Positions 42,409 through 51,821 of a stretch of 64,000 nt of DNA are shown in pieces. Where the stretch lies: the NCBI RefSeq assembly GCF_900187115.1, contig NZ_LT906455.1:1364001-1428000 (forward strand), given 5' to 3'. Position 1 is the stretch's first letter; every line of letters begins with the position of its first letter. This stretch comes from Aliarcobacter butzleri. Lineage in GTDB: Bacteria; Campylobacterota; Campylobacteria; Campylobacterales; Arcobacteraceae. The translations under genes and the position numbers were made by a program. Under the pieces are notes generated by a model, which made no database searches, had not been told where the DNA came from, and was given only the letters and a program-made list of their open reading frames with translations.

Positions 42409-43230
42409 TTATCGCATCTTTCTTTTGAAATTTATCCAATCAATTACATTTTGTAAAGATTGTTTATCTTTGATATTTACTTCTAAAATATCTACATTTG
42501 GTTTTAGTTTTCTAGCTTCTACTTTCTCTTTTTCAATATCATAATCAAAATATGGAAGTAAATCTGTTTTTGTAATAAGAATTAAATCAGCGCATCTAAA
42601 CATAACTGGATATTTTGCTATTTTGTCTTCTCCTTCAGGAACTGAAACTAAAACAATATTTAAGTGAGTTCCCACATCATAAGATGCTGGACAAACTAAA
42701 TTTCCTACATTTTCCACAAAACAAACATCAATACTATCTAAAGAGATGTCATGTAAACCTTTATGAACCATAAATGCATCTAAGTGACAAGCACTTCCTG
42801 TTTGTATCTGAACTGCATTTATTCCTTTTGCTTTAAGTCTATCTGCATCTCTTGAAGTTTCCAAATCACCTTCAACAACTGCAAATTTAAAATCAACCAT
42901 ATCAGCAATATTTTCTAAAAATGTAGTTTTTCCACTTCCTGGACTTGACATTAAGTTTATTCCTAAAACTTTGTGATTATCAAAATGAGCTCTATTATGA
43001 GCTGCTTCGTGATCATTTTTATCTAAAATTTTTTGAATAACTGAAATTGTTTTTGCATCATTTAATTGTGGATTATGATGTAGTGTTTCGTGTGCTGCTT
43101 GATGAGATGCACTATCATGTGAATGATGATGAGAATGTCCATGATTATGGTCATGGTCGTGATGATGATGATCATCATGATGATGTTGATGTTCGCTTCC
43201 TGCTATTGTACAACCGCAATCTTTACACAT
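42409..43230 (-). CDS. hypB: Hydrogenase nickel incorporation GTPase HypB
   Basis: This 273-residue G3E GTPase inserts nickel with HypA. The start is chosen at MCKDCGC, because the high-affinity Ni motif must be N-terminal and AGGAAG lies just upstream; a 25-residue upstream extension has no support. Residues 12-50 are extremely rich in His and Asp, a Ni-storage stretch. The GTPase has Walker A SSPGSGKTT near 89, DLETSRDADRLK, the metal site near TGSACHLDA, and ITKTD (G4) near 230. It is the first gene of the hyp operon, divergent from the transposase-like gene. Confidence 0.96.
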   Translation of the reverse strand: MCKDCGCTIAGSEHQHHHDDHHHHDHDHNHGHSHHHSHDSASHQAAHETLHHNPQLNDAKTISVIQKILDKNDHEAAHNRAHFDNHKVLGINLMSSPGSGKTTFLENIADMVDFKFAVVEGDLETSRDADRLKAKGINAVQIQTGSACHLDAFMVHKGLHDISLDSIDVCFVENVGNLVCPASYDVGTHLNIVLVSVPEGEDKIAKYPVMFRCADLILITKTDLLPYFDYDIEKEKVEARKLKPNVDILEVNIKDKQSLQNVIDWINFKRKMR

Positions 43231-43286
43231 ATTTCTTCCTTTTAACTCTATTTTGATGAAGTTTAACCCAAAAACTCTAAATTTTG

Positions 43287-43292
43287 TATAAT
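43287..43292 (+). promoter_or_regulatory. -10 box for the transposase-like gene (divergent to hypB)
   Basis: TATAAT preceded by TG (extended -10) lies 50 bases before the ATG at 43342. The hypB promoter must lie in the same roughly 110-base space on the other strand, so the two may overlap. Confidence 0.45.
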
Positions 43293-43341
43293 AACTTTTG
43301 AGCACTTATATATTTTTAGAACAAATTTGATAAAATATTTT

Positions 43342-43983
43342 ATGAATTGTCCAAATTGTGAAAATAATACCTTTTATATACTAGCAAATGACTATATTAA
43401 GTGCAAAAAATGCGCAAAAAAACTATCTTTGAAAAAACTTGAAAAAGATAAATTAATCATTGAAAAATTTTGCGAAGATAAAAATGCACTTGAAACTGCA
43501 AAAGAGTTAGATTTAAATTACAAAACTGTAAAAGATAGATTTGATTTACTTAGAAGAAAAATAGCCATTTTTCTTGAAGAAGAGTACCAAAATTCTATAA
43601 AAGATTACAGTGAATATGAAGAGTTTTATTATATAAAAGAGAGAGAAAAACATAAAAAGAAAAAATCTCTAAGTGAAGCTATAAATATAATAGGATTTTA
43701 CTCAAATGGAAAAGTTTATACTCTACTTATGCCAAAAATTGGAAATCGCGCTTTTGATATAGAAGATGGATTTATTCAATATCTTAATTGGTATAAAATT
43801 CACTCACAAAATTCCCACCAAACAAAACTAAATGAGTTTTGGAAATACATTGAATTAAACTTAAAAAAATACAAAGGAATTGAAGAAAATAATTTTTTCT
43901 ATTACCTAAAAGAGTATGAATTTAAGTTCAACTATAAAAAATGTAACCAAATTACCATTCTAAATAATATTTTCTTATCTTAA
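43342..43983 (+). CDS. Zinc-ribbon protein derived from an ISXO2/IS1595-type transposase
   Basis: This 213-residue protein starts with a zinc ribbon (CPNCENNTF ... CKKC near 3-25), then a helix-turn-helix-like part (ETAKELDLNYKTVKDRFDLLRR). FYSNGKVYTLLMPK near 125 and KLNEFWKYIELNLKKYKGI near 170 match the ISXO2-like transposase fold, the latter with the N-x-x-E-x-FW-type third catalytic Glu. The first catalytic Asp is not recognisable and the second, usually in a SD-G-x-x-Y block, seems deleted. It is therefore probably not an active transposase but a DNA-binding remnant, perhaps a regulator. No terminal repeats were seen. An alternative TTG start at 43327 would add five residues. Confidence 0.65.
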   Translation: MNCPNCENNTFYILANDYIKCKKCAKKLSLKKLEKDKLIIEKFCEDKNALETAKELDLNYKTVKDRFDLLRRKIAIFLEEEYQNSIKDYSEYEEFYYIKEREKHKKKKSLSEAINIIGFYSNGKVYTLLMPKIGNRAFDIEDGFIQYLNWYKIHSQNSHQTKLNEFWKYIELNLKKYKGIEENNFFYYLKEYEFKFNYKKCNQITILNNIFLS

Positions 43984-44070
43984 TTATAATCTTTTCTTTT
44001 TTTTAATCTTTTTATAAGCAATTTATTTATATTTTAAGTATAATTTTGAATATCATAAAAGGGGGAGTTT

Positions 44071-46044
44071 ATGCTAAAAGATGTTTCTACTAGAAAAAAG
44101 TTATTTTTATTACCAATAGTATTTATTGTTGTAATTATTGCCTGTGCTTCGATATTTTTATATTTTGAAAGTAATGCAAATGCAAGACAAAATGTTGTTA
44201 AACAAACAGATATACTTATACAACAAATGTTAAAAGGAAGAATTTCTGTTTATCAATTTTTACAAAATCCAAATGAACAAACTGCTTTAAAAGTAAGAAA
44301 TGATTTTTCTGATTTACAAGCAAATCTTAGAGATTTAAAAACTAAATTAGCTGAAAAAGAAAATATTGATTTAGTTGGCGAACTTTTAGATTTATCTGGA
44401 AGATATCTATATTTATTTGATAGAATGTATCCTATAAAAATTGCGCAATTTAATGGAACTTTAGAAAATAGTGAACAACTTACAAGTATTATCAAAGAGA
44501 TTGCAAATACTGGTCTTACTTTAGAAGATAAATTAAATCTTATTAGCAAAAACTCTGCTGAACTTAAAGATAAAACTTTAAAAAATATGGATATTATATT
44601 AGTTATAACTATCATCCTTGCGATTATTTTCTTCGTATCATTCTCACTTTTCTTAGCAAATAGTTTGATAAAATCTTTAGCTAATTTTGAAAATGGATTA
44701 TTAAGCTTTTTTGACTTTATAAACAATGATAATAACGGCAAAATAGAGTTTTTAGACGATAGTTCAAAAGATGAATTTGGTACTATGGCAAAAGCTGTAA
44801 ATGAAAATATTGAAAAAACGAAAAGAACTTTAGAATCTGATAAAAAGTTTTTAGGTGAAATTGATGCTATTGCAGAAGATATAAAAAATGGATTTTTAAA
44901 TAAAAGGCTAAACAATAAAGCTGAATCTAGAAATTTAGAATCTTTAAGAGAGCATCTAAATGATATGTTCCATAGTTTACAAATAAAAATTTGTACAAAT
45001 ATAAATCATGTAACAGAAGCTCTTGAAAAATATGCAAAACTTGATTTTACATATAGGATTCCTAATTGTAAAAGTGGTGTAACAACTGGTTTAAATAATC
45101 TTGCAGATATTATAAATGAAATGCTTGTTGAAAATAAATCAAATGGTTTAACTTTAGGTGGAAGTAGTGAAATTTTACTTAAAAATGTTGATTTGCTAAA
45201 TAGAAACTCAAATGAAGCTGCTGCTGCTTTAGAAGAAACTGCAGCTGCTGTTGAAGAGATTTCAAGTAATATTTCAAGCAATACAGATAATATTATTCAA
45301 ATGTCAAGACTTGCTTCAAGTGTTACAAGTTCTGTAACAAATGGACAAACACTAGCAAGCCAAACAACAAGTGCAATGAATGAAATAGACAAAGAAGTAA
45401 ATGCTATAAATGAAGCAATTACAGTAATTGACCAAATTGCCTTCCAAACAAATATTCTTTCTCTTAATGCTGCTGTTGAGGCTGCAACTGCTGGAGAAGC
45501 TGGAAAAGGATTTGCTGTTGTTGCACAAGAAGTACGAAACCTAGCAAGTAGAAGTGCTGAAGCTGCACGCGAAATAAAAAATCTAGTTGAAAGTGCGACA
45601 CAAAAAGCAGATCAAGGTAAAAAAATATCAGAAGATATGATAAGTGGATATAAAGCACTAAATGAAAATATAATACAAACTATTGAGCTTATAAAAGGTG
45701 TTGAATCTTCAAGTAAAGAACAACTTGCAGGAATTGAACAAATAAATCACGCAATCAACTCTTTAGACCAACAAACTCAACAAAATGCACAAATTGCATC
45801 TCAAACTTATGGTGTTGCTGTTCAAACTGATACAATTGCTAAATTAGTTCTTTCAAATGCAAATGCAAAAGAATTTATTGGTAAAGATGAAGTTAAAGCA
45901 AAAAATCTAGAAGAGACAACAAAAAATATAGGAGTTGTAAATATCAAAAAATCAACGCCAAAAAAACAAGAAACACAAATCAAAAAGTCTCAAAATGAAA
46001 TAAAACCAACAACAAAAGATGATGATGAATGGACAAGTTTTTAA
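44071..46044 (+). CDS. Methyl-accepting chemotaxis protein with C-terminal CheR/CheB tether
   Basis: This 657-residue transmembrane chemoreceptor has TM1 at about 11-31, a small helical periplasmic domain to about 170, TM2 at about 174-197, and HAMP/linker regions. The kinase-control tip around [20 protein letters not shown] (about 470-490) is standard for binding CheA/CheW. The last five residues, EWTSF, fit the W-x-x-F tether that binds CheR and CheB in other receptors. The periplasmic domain is short, about 135 residues, of four-helix-bundle type. The ligand is unknown. It stands alone with a GGGGGAG ribosome site. Confidence 0.92.
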   Translation: MLKDVSTRKKLFLLPIVFIVVIIACASIFLYFESNANARQNVVKQTDILIQQMLKGRISVYQFLQNPNEQTALKVRNDFSDLQANLRDLKTKLAEKENIDLVGELLDLSGRYLYLFDRMYPIKIAQFNGTLENSEQLTSIIKEIANTGLTLEDKLNLISKNSAELKDKTLKNMDIILVITIILAIIFFVSFSLFLANSLIKSLANFENGLLSFFDFINNDNNGKIEFLDDSSKDEFGTMAKAVNENIEKTKRTLESDKKFLGEIDAIAEDIKNGFLNKRLNNKAESRNLESLREHLNDMFHSLQIKICTNINHVTEALEKYAKLDFTYRIPNCKSGVTTGLNNLADIINEMLVENKSNGLTLGGSSEILLKNVDLLNRNSNEAAAALEETAAAVEEISSNISSNTDNIIQMSRLASSVTSSVTNGQTLASQTTSAMNEIDKEVNAINEAITVIDQIAFQTNILSLNAAVEAATAGEAGKGFAVVAQEVRNLASRSAEAAREIKNLVESATQKADQGKKISEDMISGYKALNENIIQTIELIKGVESSSKEQLAGIEQINHAINSLDQQTQQNAQIASQTYGVAVQTDTIAKLVLSNANAKEFIGKDEVKAKNLEETTKNIGVVNIKKSTPKKQETQIKKSQNEIKPTTKDDDEWTSF

Positions 46045-46052
46045 AACTTGTC
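46032..46052. terminator. Hairpin over the stop codon of the chemoreceptor gene
   Basis: GACAAGTTTT-T-AAAACTTGTC, a perfect 10-bp inverted repeat, contains the TAA stop and is followed by a T-rich stretch. It lies 10 bases before the stop of the convergent yitT gene. Confidence 0.65.
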
Positions 46053-46061
46053 TATTTTAGA

Positions 46062-46904
46062 TTATTTTGAACCTCTGCCTAAAAACTCTGAAGCTTCTGT
46101 TATTATCATAAAAGCATCTGGGTCATATTTTGTTATCAAATTCTTTAATAAATCAATTTTACTAGCTTCAACTGTAACATAAATAATAGTTTTATTTTGT
46201 CCTTGATGAAGTCCAATTCCTGTTAAAATTGTACCGTGTTCTTCAATTCTTTCTCTTATTTGCTCTTTTAAAACTTCTACATTATTTGAAACAATATTTA
46301 CTATTTTTTTAGAAGGACGACCTGTTAAAATCATATCAATAACTCTAATTCCAACATAAACACTAATCATACTATAAAGGGATTTATTTATATCGTTATA
46401 AACAAAAACCGATGCAAACATAATTGTTGCATCAATAGCAAGTAAAACTTCTGCTGCTTTATATTTTGTTTTTTTAGCAACTATCTCTCCAACAACCGAA
46501 GTACTTCCTGTCGATGCTCTTCCTTTTATTACAAAACCAACACCTAAACCTATAAAAATCCCACCAAAAATTGCAGCTAATAAAATATCATTTGTCATCG
46601 GTTTTATATGTAAAACTTCTTTTAAAACATCTGTAAAAGTCGATAAAAGAATAACTACAATAAATGTTTTAAATAAATAGTATTTTCCAAAATATATGTA
46701 TGACATAATCAAAAATGGAATACTAACTATCGCCATAAAAATACCTAAAGTAATTTGAGGGAAAAGTGCATGTAAAAGTAAAGAAATTCCTACTCCTCCA
46801 CCTGTAATTATCTGATTTGGAGATAAAAAACATACTGTTCCAAATGCCATTGCTAATGAACCTAATACTATATATATATAATGTTTTAAATTTATTTTTT
46901 TCAT
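46062..46904 (-). CDS. YitT family membrane protein
   Basis: This 280-residue protein has about five hydrophobic segments in the first 190 residues (DUF161, including LLLHALFPQITLGIFMAIVSIPF and GRASTGSTSVVGEIVAKKT). A soluble C-terminal DUF2179 domain (VNIVSNNVEVLKEQI ... DPDAFMIITEASEFLGRG) follows. This is the YitT/YqfU architecture. Members are widespread, and their transported substrate is not established. The start lies next to the BaiN-like gene (14 bases) on the same strand, so the two may be co-transcribed. Confidence 0.85.
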   Translation of the reverse strand: MKKINLKHYIYIVLGSLAMAFGTVCFLSPNQIITGGGVGISLLLHALFPQITLGIFMAIVSIPFLIMSYIYFGKYYLFKTFIVVILLSTFTDVLKEVLHIKPMTNDILLAAIFGGIFIGLGVGFVIKGRASTGSTSVVGEIVAKKTKYKAAEVLLAIDATIMFASVFVYNDINKSLYSMISVYVGIRVIDMILTGRPSKKIVNIVSNNVEVLKEQIRERIEEHGTILTGIGLHQGQNKTIIYVTVEASKIDLLKNLITKYDPDAFMIITEASEFLGRGSK

Positions 46905-46918
46905 ATTTTTCCTAATTC

Positions 46919-48154
46919 TTATTTATTTAATTTTCCAGCTAAAAAACCACTTGAAAAAGACCATTGGAGATTATATCCGCCACAAGGTCCATCTATATTT
47001 ACAACTTCTCCACAAAAGTATAAACCATCTACTATTTTACTTTGCATAGTTTTCGAATCAATCTCTTTTAGTTCAACTCCACCTCTTGTAATCATGGCAT
47101 TTTTAAATCCCTCATGACCTATAATTGTAAAAGGTGTCCAAGCTAATGTTTTAACCAATTTTTCTCTTTTTATTCCTTCAATTTGTTTAAATCGTAAACT
47201 TGTATCAATCTGGCAAATATTTAAAATCTCAGTTGCAACACTTGTTGCAAGTAGAGTTTCTAAATTTTCTAAAATAGTATGTGTTGGATTTTTTGCTATC
47301 TCATTTTTTAGATGAGAAAAAATCTCTTCTTCATTTTTTCCTTTTAAAAAATTTATCAAAAGTGGAACTTCACTGTGTTTTGCTAAAATAGGAGTAATTT
47401 CTCTTGCAAAATCCAAAATAACTGGACCTCTTAAACCCTCTTTTGTAAAAATCAAATCTCCAACAAGTTTTAAGTTTTTGTATTTAGGAATATTTACTTT
47501 TAAAATAGCTTTTGCAATCGTATCAGCTTTACAAGAAGCAAAGTTTTTCTCTTTTGTCATTAGTGGCATCATAGCGGGATGAGTTGATGTGATACTATGA
47601 CCAAAATCTTTTGCATAGATATATCCATCACCAGTTGCTCCAAGAATTGGATAACCCAAACCTCCAGTTGCTATGATGATATTTTTTGATTTATAGATTT
47701 TATCTTTTGAAGTTATGATAAAAATATCATCTTCTTTTTTTATAGTTTGTATTGCAACTGAACACTCAACTTCCACTCCAACTCTTTTTAGTTCTTCATC
47801 TAAAGCACTTAAAATTATACTTGAACTATGATTTACAGGAAATACTCTAAAACCATCTCTAGCTATTGTTTCAACCCCAATTTTGGCAAAAAAATTTCTT
47901 AAATCACTTGCATTAAAAATTTCCAAAGCATGGCTCATAAAACGACCATTTTTACCAAACTTTGCCATAAACTCTTCAGTTGATAAAGTATTTGTAAGAT
48001 TACACTTTCCTCCACCTGTTGCTTTTAGTTTAGCTGCGATTTTTGGAAGTTTTTCAAGAAGTAAGACACTATTTTTTTCGCTAGCACAACTAATACTAGC
48101 TAGGATTCCAGCAGGTCCCCCACCAATAACTATACAATCATAAATATTTTTCAA
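46919..48154 (-). CDS. BaiN/RdsA family FAD-dependent oxidoreductase
   Basis: This 411-residue flavoprotein of the HI0933 family has the FAD-binding GGGPAGILASISCA loop at 11-24, then KAGGGKCN-like ATGGGKCNLTN near 46. IIIATGGLGYPILGATGDGY near 155, TRGGVELKEIDSKTMQSK near 355, and YFCGEVVNIDGPCGGYNLQWSFSSG at the C-terminus are the family hallmarks. BaiN reduces bile-acid intermediates in gut clostridia, but most family members have no known substrate. It probably forms an operon with yitT. Confidence 0.88.
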   Translation of the reverse strand: MKNIYDCIVIGGGPAGILASISCASEKNSVLLLEKLPKIAAKLKATGGGKCNLTNTLSTEEFMAKFGKNGRFMSHALEIFNASDLRNFFAKIGVETIARDGFRVFPVNHSSSIILSALDEELKRVGVEVECSVAIQTIKKEDDIFIITSKDKIYKSKNIIIATGGLGYPILGATGDGYIYAKDFGHSITSTHPAMMPLMTKEKNFASCKADTIAKAILKVNIPKYKNLKLVGDLIFTKEGLRGPVILDFAREITPILAKHSEVPLLINFLKGKNEEEIFSHLKNEIAKNPTHTILENLETLLATSVATEILNICQIDTSLRFKQIEGIKREKLVKTLAWTPFTIIGHEGFKNAMITRGGVELKEIDSKTMQSKIVDGLYFCGEVVNIDGPCGGYNLQWSFSSGFLAGKLNK

Positions 48155-48230
48155 AATAAACCTTTTTATTATCGCTATATTAACTAAAATTAAATAATAT
48201 TCTATTTTAAAAATTATAAAAAGGATTTTA

Positions 48231-49337
48231 ATGGCTGGAATATTGGGCTATTTATCTATTTTAGCTGATGATATTGGATCACTTGCTGGAAAAACTATGG
48301 CAACAACTGCAAAATCTCTTGCTACTTCACTAGATGATATTGGGCTACTTTTTGATGATATTGCAACTTATACAAAACTTGCAAGTATAAAATCAAGTGG
48401 TCTTTTAGTTGATGACCTTGCAGCAATTGCAAATTTTACAAATGAAACAACTTCAGAAATCCTAAAAAAAGAGCTAGAAAAAGCAAAATCAGTTGAAGAA
48501 TTTCAAGAAAATATAAAAAAACTAGATACTAAAACTCAACAAGAAATTATTTTAGAGTTAGAACATATAAGAAATGTAGCAATGCTTGAAGCAAAAAGAA
48601 AAGCAGCACTTAGAGAGCTTCCAATTGTTTATAAAATTGCAAAAGGAAGTTTTATAAATAAATTTATCATCATTCCTATTGTTTTACTTTTAAGTTATCT
48701 AGCACCTTGGGCAATAGCTCCTATTTTAATCATCGGAGGAGCATATTTAGCTTATGAAGGAGTTGAGAGTATCTTAGAAAAGTTTTTTCACCATGAAGAA
48801 CATAATGAAGATAACAATAAAAAAGAGATTTCAAATGAAAACTTTGAAGATGAGAAAGTAAAAAGTGCTGTAAAAACAGACTTTATTTTATCTTTTGAGA
48901 TTATTGTAATTAGTTTAAGTTTACTTGATAATAGTGATTTTTTAACTAAACTTTTTGTTCTAATTAGTGTTGGAATTTTGACAACTATTTTTGTATATGG
49001 AATAGTTGCATTTATCATAAAACTTGATGATATAGGTTTTTATTTACAAGAAAAAAGAAGTGAAATCTTACAAAAAATTGGAGATGGTTTTGTAAAAGCT
49101 ATGCCATATATTATAAAAGTTATTGGTGTTTTAGGAACTATTGCTATGCTTGCTGTTGGTGGAGGAATAATAGCACACGAAACACATATTTTAAGCTCAT
49201 TTAGTGAAACTTTAAAAGCTGTTCCTCTTGGTGGATTTTTTAGTGAGATACTATTGGGAGCAATAGTAGGATATATTGTTGTTTTAGTAGTACCAATATT
49301 TTCAAAAGTAGCAAAAAAAGTAAAATTAAGTAAGTAA
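48231..49337 (+). CDS. DUF808 family membrane protein
   Basis: This 368-residue protein carries the DUF808 N-terminus, with DDIG/DD repeats (LADDIGSLAGKTMATTAKSL, DDIGLLFDDIATYTKLA, VDDLAAIAN), and four to six hydrophobic segments (about 145-185, 215-265, 300-360). It is slightly longer than usual (about 300) because of a charged segment near 190-215. The family is of unknown function, though members are inner-membrane proteins. It is a single gene with an AAAAGGA ribosome site, divergent from the BaiN-like gene. Confidence 0.78.
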   Translation: MAGILGYLSILADDIGSLAGKTMATTAKSLATSLDDIGLLFDDIATYTKLASIKSSGLLVDDLAAIANFTNETTSEILKKELEKAKSVEEFQENIKKLDTKTQQEIILELEHIRNVAMLEAKRKAALRELPIVYKIAKGSFINKFIIIPIVLLLSYLAPWAIAPILIIGGAYLAYEGVESILEKFFHHEEHNEDNNKKEISNENFEDEKVKSAVKTDFILSFEIIVISLSLLDNSDFLTKLFVLISVGILTTIFVYGIVAFIIKLDDIGFYLQEKRSEILQKIGDGFVKAMPYIIKVIGVLGTIAMLAVGGGIIAHETHILSSFSETLKAVPLGGFFSEILLGAIVGYIVVLVVPIFSKVAKKVKLSK

Positions 49338-49352
49338 AATTACTTACTTAAT
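49325..49352. terminator. Perfect hairpin over the DUF808 stop codon
   Basis: ATTAAGTAAGTAA-AA-TTACTTACTTAAT is a 13-bp perfect inverted repeat covering the last codons and the stop of the DUF808 gene. It also covers the end of the small minus-strand ORF at 49344. It probably terminates transcription from both sides. Confidence 0.6.
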
Positions 49353-49424
49353 AAAATATGTATTTGCCATATCTGCTAAAATATAAAGCACTAAAAGTGC
49401 AAAAATAATCTTGCTGTAATTCAT
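49344..49424 (-). CDS. Possible 26-residue transmembrane peptide
   Basis: This is a short ORF, MNYSKIIFALLVLYILADMA and six more residues, with one hydrophobic helix. It lies downstream of the 193-residue gene on the same strand, and its stop is within the terminator hairpin. There is no clear ribosome site directly before its ATG; a GGGAG 45 bases upstream serves another frame that closes after 14 codons. It could be a small membrane protein or chance. Confidence 0.25.
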   Translation of the reverse strand: MNYSKIIFALLVLYILADMANTYFIK

Positions 49425-49480
49425 AAAATCATTTCTAGCAAATATAATTTTTCTATTTTTGCCATACTCTTCTCCCTTTG

Positions 49481-50062
49481 TTAATGTTTGCTACTATATC
49501 TATTTATTCCAAATCTTATATTAGTAGTACCATTTGGTAATTCTACATCTTCTAAACTCTCTACTTTTATATGATACCTACTAAGCCTTTGTAAATCTGC
49601 TAACATAATATATTTGATTCCTGACTGAGTAAAACTACCATAAAGGGGAATAGTTACTATCTCTTCTATTTTTTCTATATTTTTTAACTCTTTTTTTATC
49701 CATCCAGTAGGCTTTAAAATTCTTATTTTTATATCATCACTAGCCCAACCAAGAGGGGTAAGAGTAACTTTAAGTTTAAAAAAGACATTATCGTCTTCCG
49801 ATATTTTCTTACCATCAGCTCCATCTCCATAAGTAATCATTCTTTCTATTTGATAGTTTTCATCATCTACTTTATCATAAGGATGCCTAACTAATAAATA
49901 AAATTCTACCCAAGACCCCCAAATATTCCAAGGAGCTTGAAAGTCTGTTTCATAAACCGTTCCTTTTTTAGAAAAATCAACTGTTACATAAAATGGAGCT
50001 TTTTTTTCATCTGCATTTAAACTAAGTGATAATAATATCAAAAAACAAAACCAATTTCTCAC
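49481..50062 (-). CDS. Exported protein of unknown function, possibly DUF5625-like
   Basis: This 193-residue protein has an N-terminal signal peptide (about 1-17, ending LSLNADE). The mature part is rich in beta-strand patterns, with aromatic residues such as APWNIWGSWVEFYLLVRHPY near 44. It ends in a strand pair and a Lys-His tail (INRYSSKH). The layout (an early FDFS/VDFSKKG strand, a mid KLKVTLTPL strand, a late YHIKVESLED strand) resembles DUF5625 proteins, but this is a weak match. It follows the 259-residue membrane gene by 32 bases on the same strand, perhaps an operon. Confidence 0.6.
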   Translation of the reverse strand: MRNWFCFLILLSLSLNADEKKAPFYVTVDFSKKGTVYETDFQAPWNIWGSWVEFYLLVRHPYDKVDDENYQIERMITYGDGADGKKISEDDNVFFKLKVTLTPLGWASDDIKIRILKPTGWIKKELKNIEKIEEIVTIPLYGSFTQSGIKYIMLADLQRLSRYHIKVESLEDVELPNGTTNIRFGINRYSSKH

Positions 50063-50094
50063 ATATTTCCTTCATAAGTATTTATTAAAATCTA

Positions 50095-50874
50095 CTACTC
50101 TATTTCATTTTCTAAAGATTTTTTATCATTTTCCTCTTTTATATAAGAATATGTAACTGATAAACAACTAATAGTCAATACTGTAATAAAAACATTTAAG
50201 AATACATATAACAATTCAAAATGAGGAGATACAACTCCTGAAAGAAACTTAATGATTAGTCCATAAACAAATGCAATTAAAACTGATATTATAATAGGAA
50301 ATATAACAACCATAAATAAAGATAAAAATTTATAGTTTTTTGTCATATTTAAAGCTTCAGAAAAACCCATTTTTTCATTTATTGCAATAGCTGGAAAAAC
50401 CATAGAAAATCTACTTGCTAGTAAAGATACAACTATGAAAGCTAAAATAGCAGCCAAAATCATAGCAATATTTCTATCAACAAAAAGCATAAACAACATC
50501 ATTCCAAAAGCAGAAATCAAAAAAGCAACTAACAGCGTTAAAATAAAAAATAGTAATATTTTAAGAAAAAAATTCAGCTCTGTACTTGAAGGAAGAATAC
50601 TTCTAAGCAAAGGAATATTGTCTTTTATCAATATAATTCTATGAACAGACACAGCTATAACAATGTTTATATAAAAAGATATAACAACTATAACTCCAAA
50701 TATATGTTGAATATTTTTATCTAAAACTGGTTTTCCATCTTGAATAACCATTATATTAGGAAAAAACAAATTTATACCAAGTAAAAACAATATAGGAATA
50801 AACAAAGCTTTAAATAAAGCCTTTTTATTTTCAATCAATGCTTTTAAAGACTCATTCATCAATCTACCATACAT
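50095..50874 (-). CDS. Multi-pass membrane protein of unknown function
   Basis: This 259-residue protein has six hydrophobic segments (about 19-38, 55-75, 102-130, 133-155, 182-205, 215-240) and a charged C-terminus. The segment ASRFSMVFPAIAINEKMGFSEALNMTK resembles the loop-helix of YciC/GlyDH-type membrane domains (RFsLvlPaiavdek...). That family has no defined role. The gene is followed by the exported-protein gene. A transporter or envelope-stress function is possible but not shown by the sequence. Confidence 0.65.
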   Translation of the reverse strand: MYGRLMNESLKALIENKKALFKALFIPILFLLGINLFFPNIMVIQDGKPVLDKNIQHIFGVIVVISFYINIVIAVSVHRIILIKDNIPLLRSILPSSTELNFFLKILLFFILTLLVAFLISAFGMMLFMLFVDRNIAMILAAILAFIVVSLLASRFSMVFPAIAINEKMGFSEALNMTKNYKFLSLFMVVIFPIIISVLIAFVYGLIIKFLSGVVSPHFELLYVFLNVFITVLTISCLSVTYSYIKEENDKKSLENEIE

Positions 50875-50980
50875 AAAACAATCCTTTTTTAATTTTAAAT
50901 AAATAGATTATAACTTTTTTGCGTCACAATTAGCGTCACAGTTTTATATTTTAAATAAAATTAATTATAATTCTTAGGAT

Positions 50981-51685
50981 TTAAAAATCTATAATCAATG
51001 AAGTTAAAAACTTTCTATCAGTATTTTCTTTTTCTGTTTGATTTACATAATCTATTCTATAACTAATTCCTAAAGAGATATTTTCTATCATTTTTAGATT
51101 TAGACTAGATTCACTCGTAAAGAAGTATTTTTCACTATCTTCTGAAGATATTAAGAAGCTTAACATTTGTTTGAACTGCATATTGTCATTTATTCTATAT
51201 CTATAATTTGTCTCTGTTCTTGGAGCGACATATTCATCTTTTTTCCCATTTTCATACTTATCAAAAGCATAATCCAATCCAGCTTGAATATCTAAAGTTT
51301 GAATATCATCATTTATAAATTTGTATCCAAATCCAGGACCTATATTTAATCTATAATCATAATCTGATAATTCATCATTTATATAATTTATTCCCATATA
51401 AGAATAGAGTTTTTCATTTATCATATGATTATAATCAACTTCAATATCATATTTATTTGCTGATGTTTCATCATTATCTTTACTATATAAAACTGTTGCT
51501 TTTGCTTTTAGTTCTTCACCTTCAGCAAGTTTTGTAAGAGTTTCAAGTTTTGCTGAAAAAGTACTTGTATTCGTATTTCCACTTGTATCGACATAAGATA
51601 ATTCTAAATGTTTAGTAAAATCTAAAGAGTAAGAAAATGTAGTTATAGTAGATATAATAAAAATTTTATTTATAATTTTATTCAT
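50981..51685 (-). CDS. DUF481 family outer-membrane beta-barrel protein
   Basis: This 234-residue protein has a signal peptide (about 1-20) and then alternating beta strands that begin HLELSYVDTSGNTNTSTFSAKLE, the usual DUF481/YdiY start. It ends in a terminal aromatic (SLIIDF), as in outer-membrane barrels. The family appears in many Proteobacteria and some members respond to salt or nutrient stress, but the function is not known. It is a single gene with a 135-base upstream gap. Confidence 0.82.
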   Translation of the reverse strand: MNKIINKIFIISTITTFSYSLDFTKHLELSYVDTSGNTNTSTFSAKLETLTKLAEGEELKAKATVLYSKDNDETSANKYDIEVDYNHMINEKLYSYMGINYINDELSDYDYRLNIGPGFGYKFINDDIQTLDIQAGLDYAFDKYENGKKDEYVAPRTETNYRYRINDNMQFKQMLSFLISSEDSEKYFFTSESSLNLKMIENISLGISYRIDYVNQTEKENTDRKFLTSLIIDF

Positions 51686-51821
51686 ATATTTAATCCTTAA
51701 TTATTTTGCAATTTGATTCATTATTTATAAATAAACCACCAAAAATTGTACAAAAAAACTCTTATATTAACCTTTTATAAACCAAACTGGAATATACTTC
51801 AAGTTCAAAAAAGGAGTATTT

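Noticed and set aside
43047-43256. Asp/His-rich plus-strand frame opposite the hypB N-terminus
   Set aside because: It arises from the reverse complement of His codons (CAT/ATG) and has no independent support.
43231-43305. 25-residue N-terminal extension of HypB
   Set aside because: The Ni-binding MCKDCGC motif must be N-terminal and AGGAAG lies directly before its ATG.
44253-44915. 220-codon minus-strand frame in the chemoreceptor gene
   Set aside because: It is a shadow frame of a low-GC helical gene; composition is Phe/Ser-rich and there is no family match.
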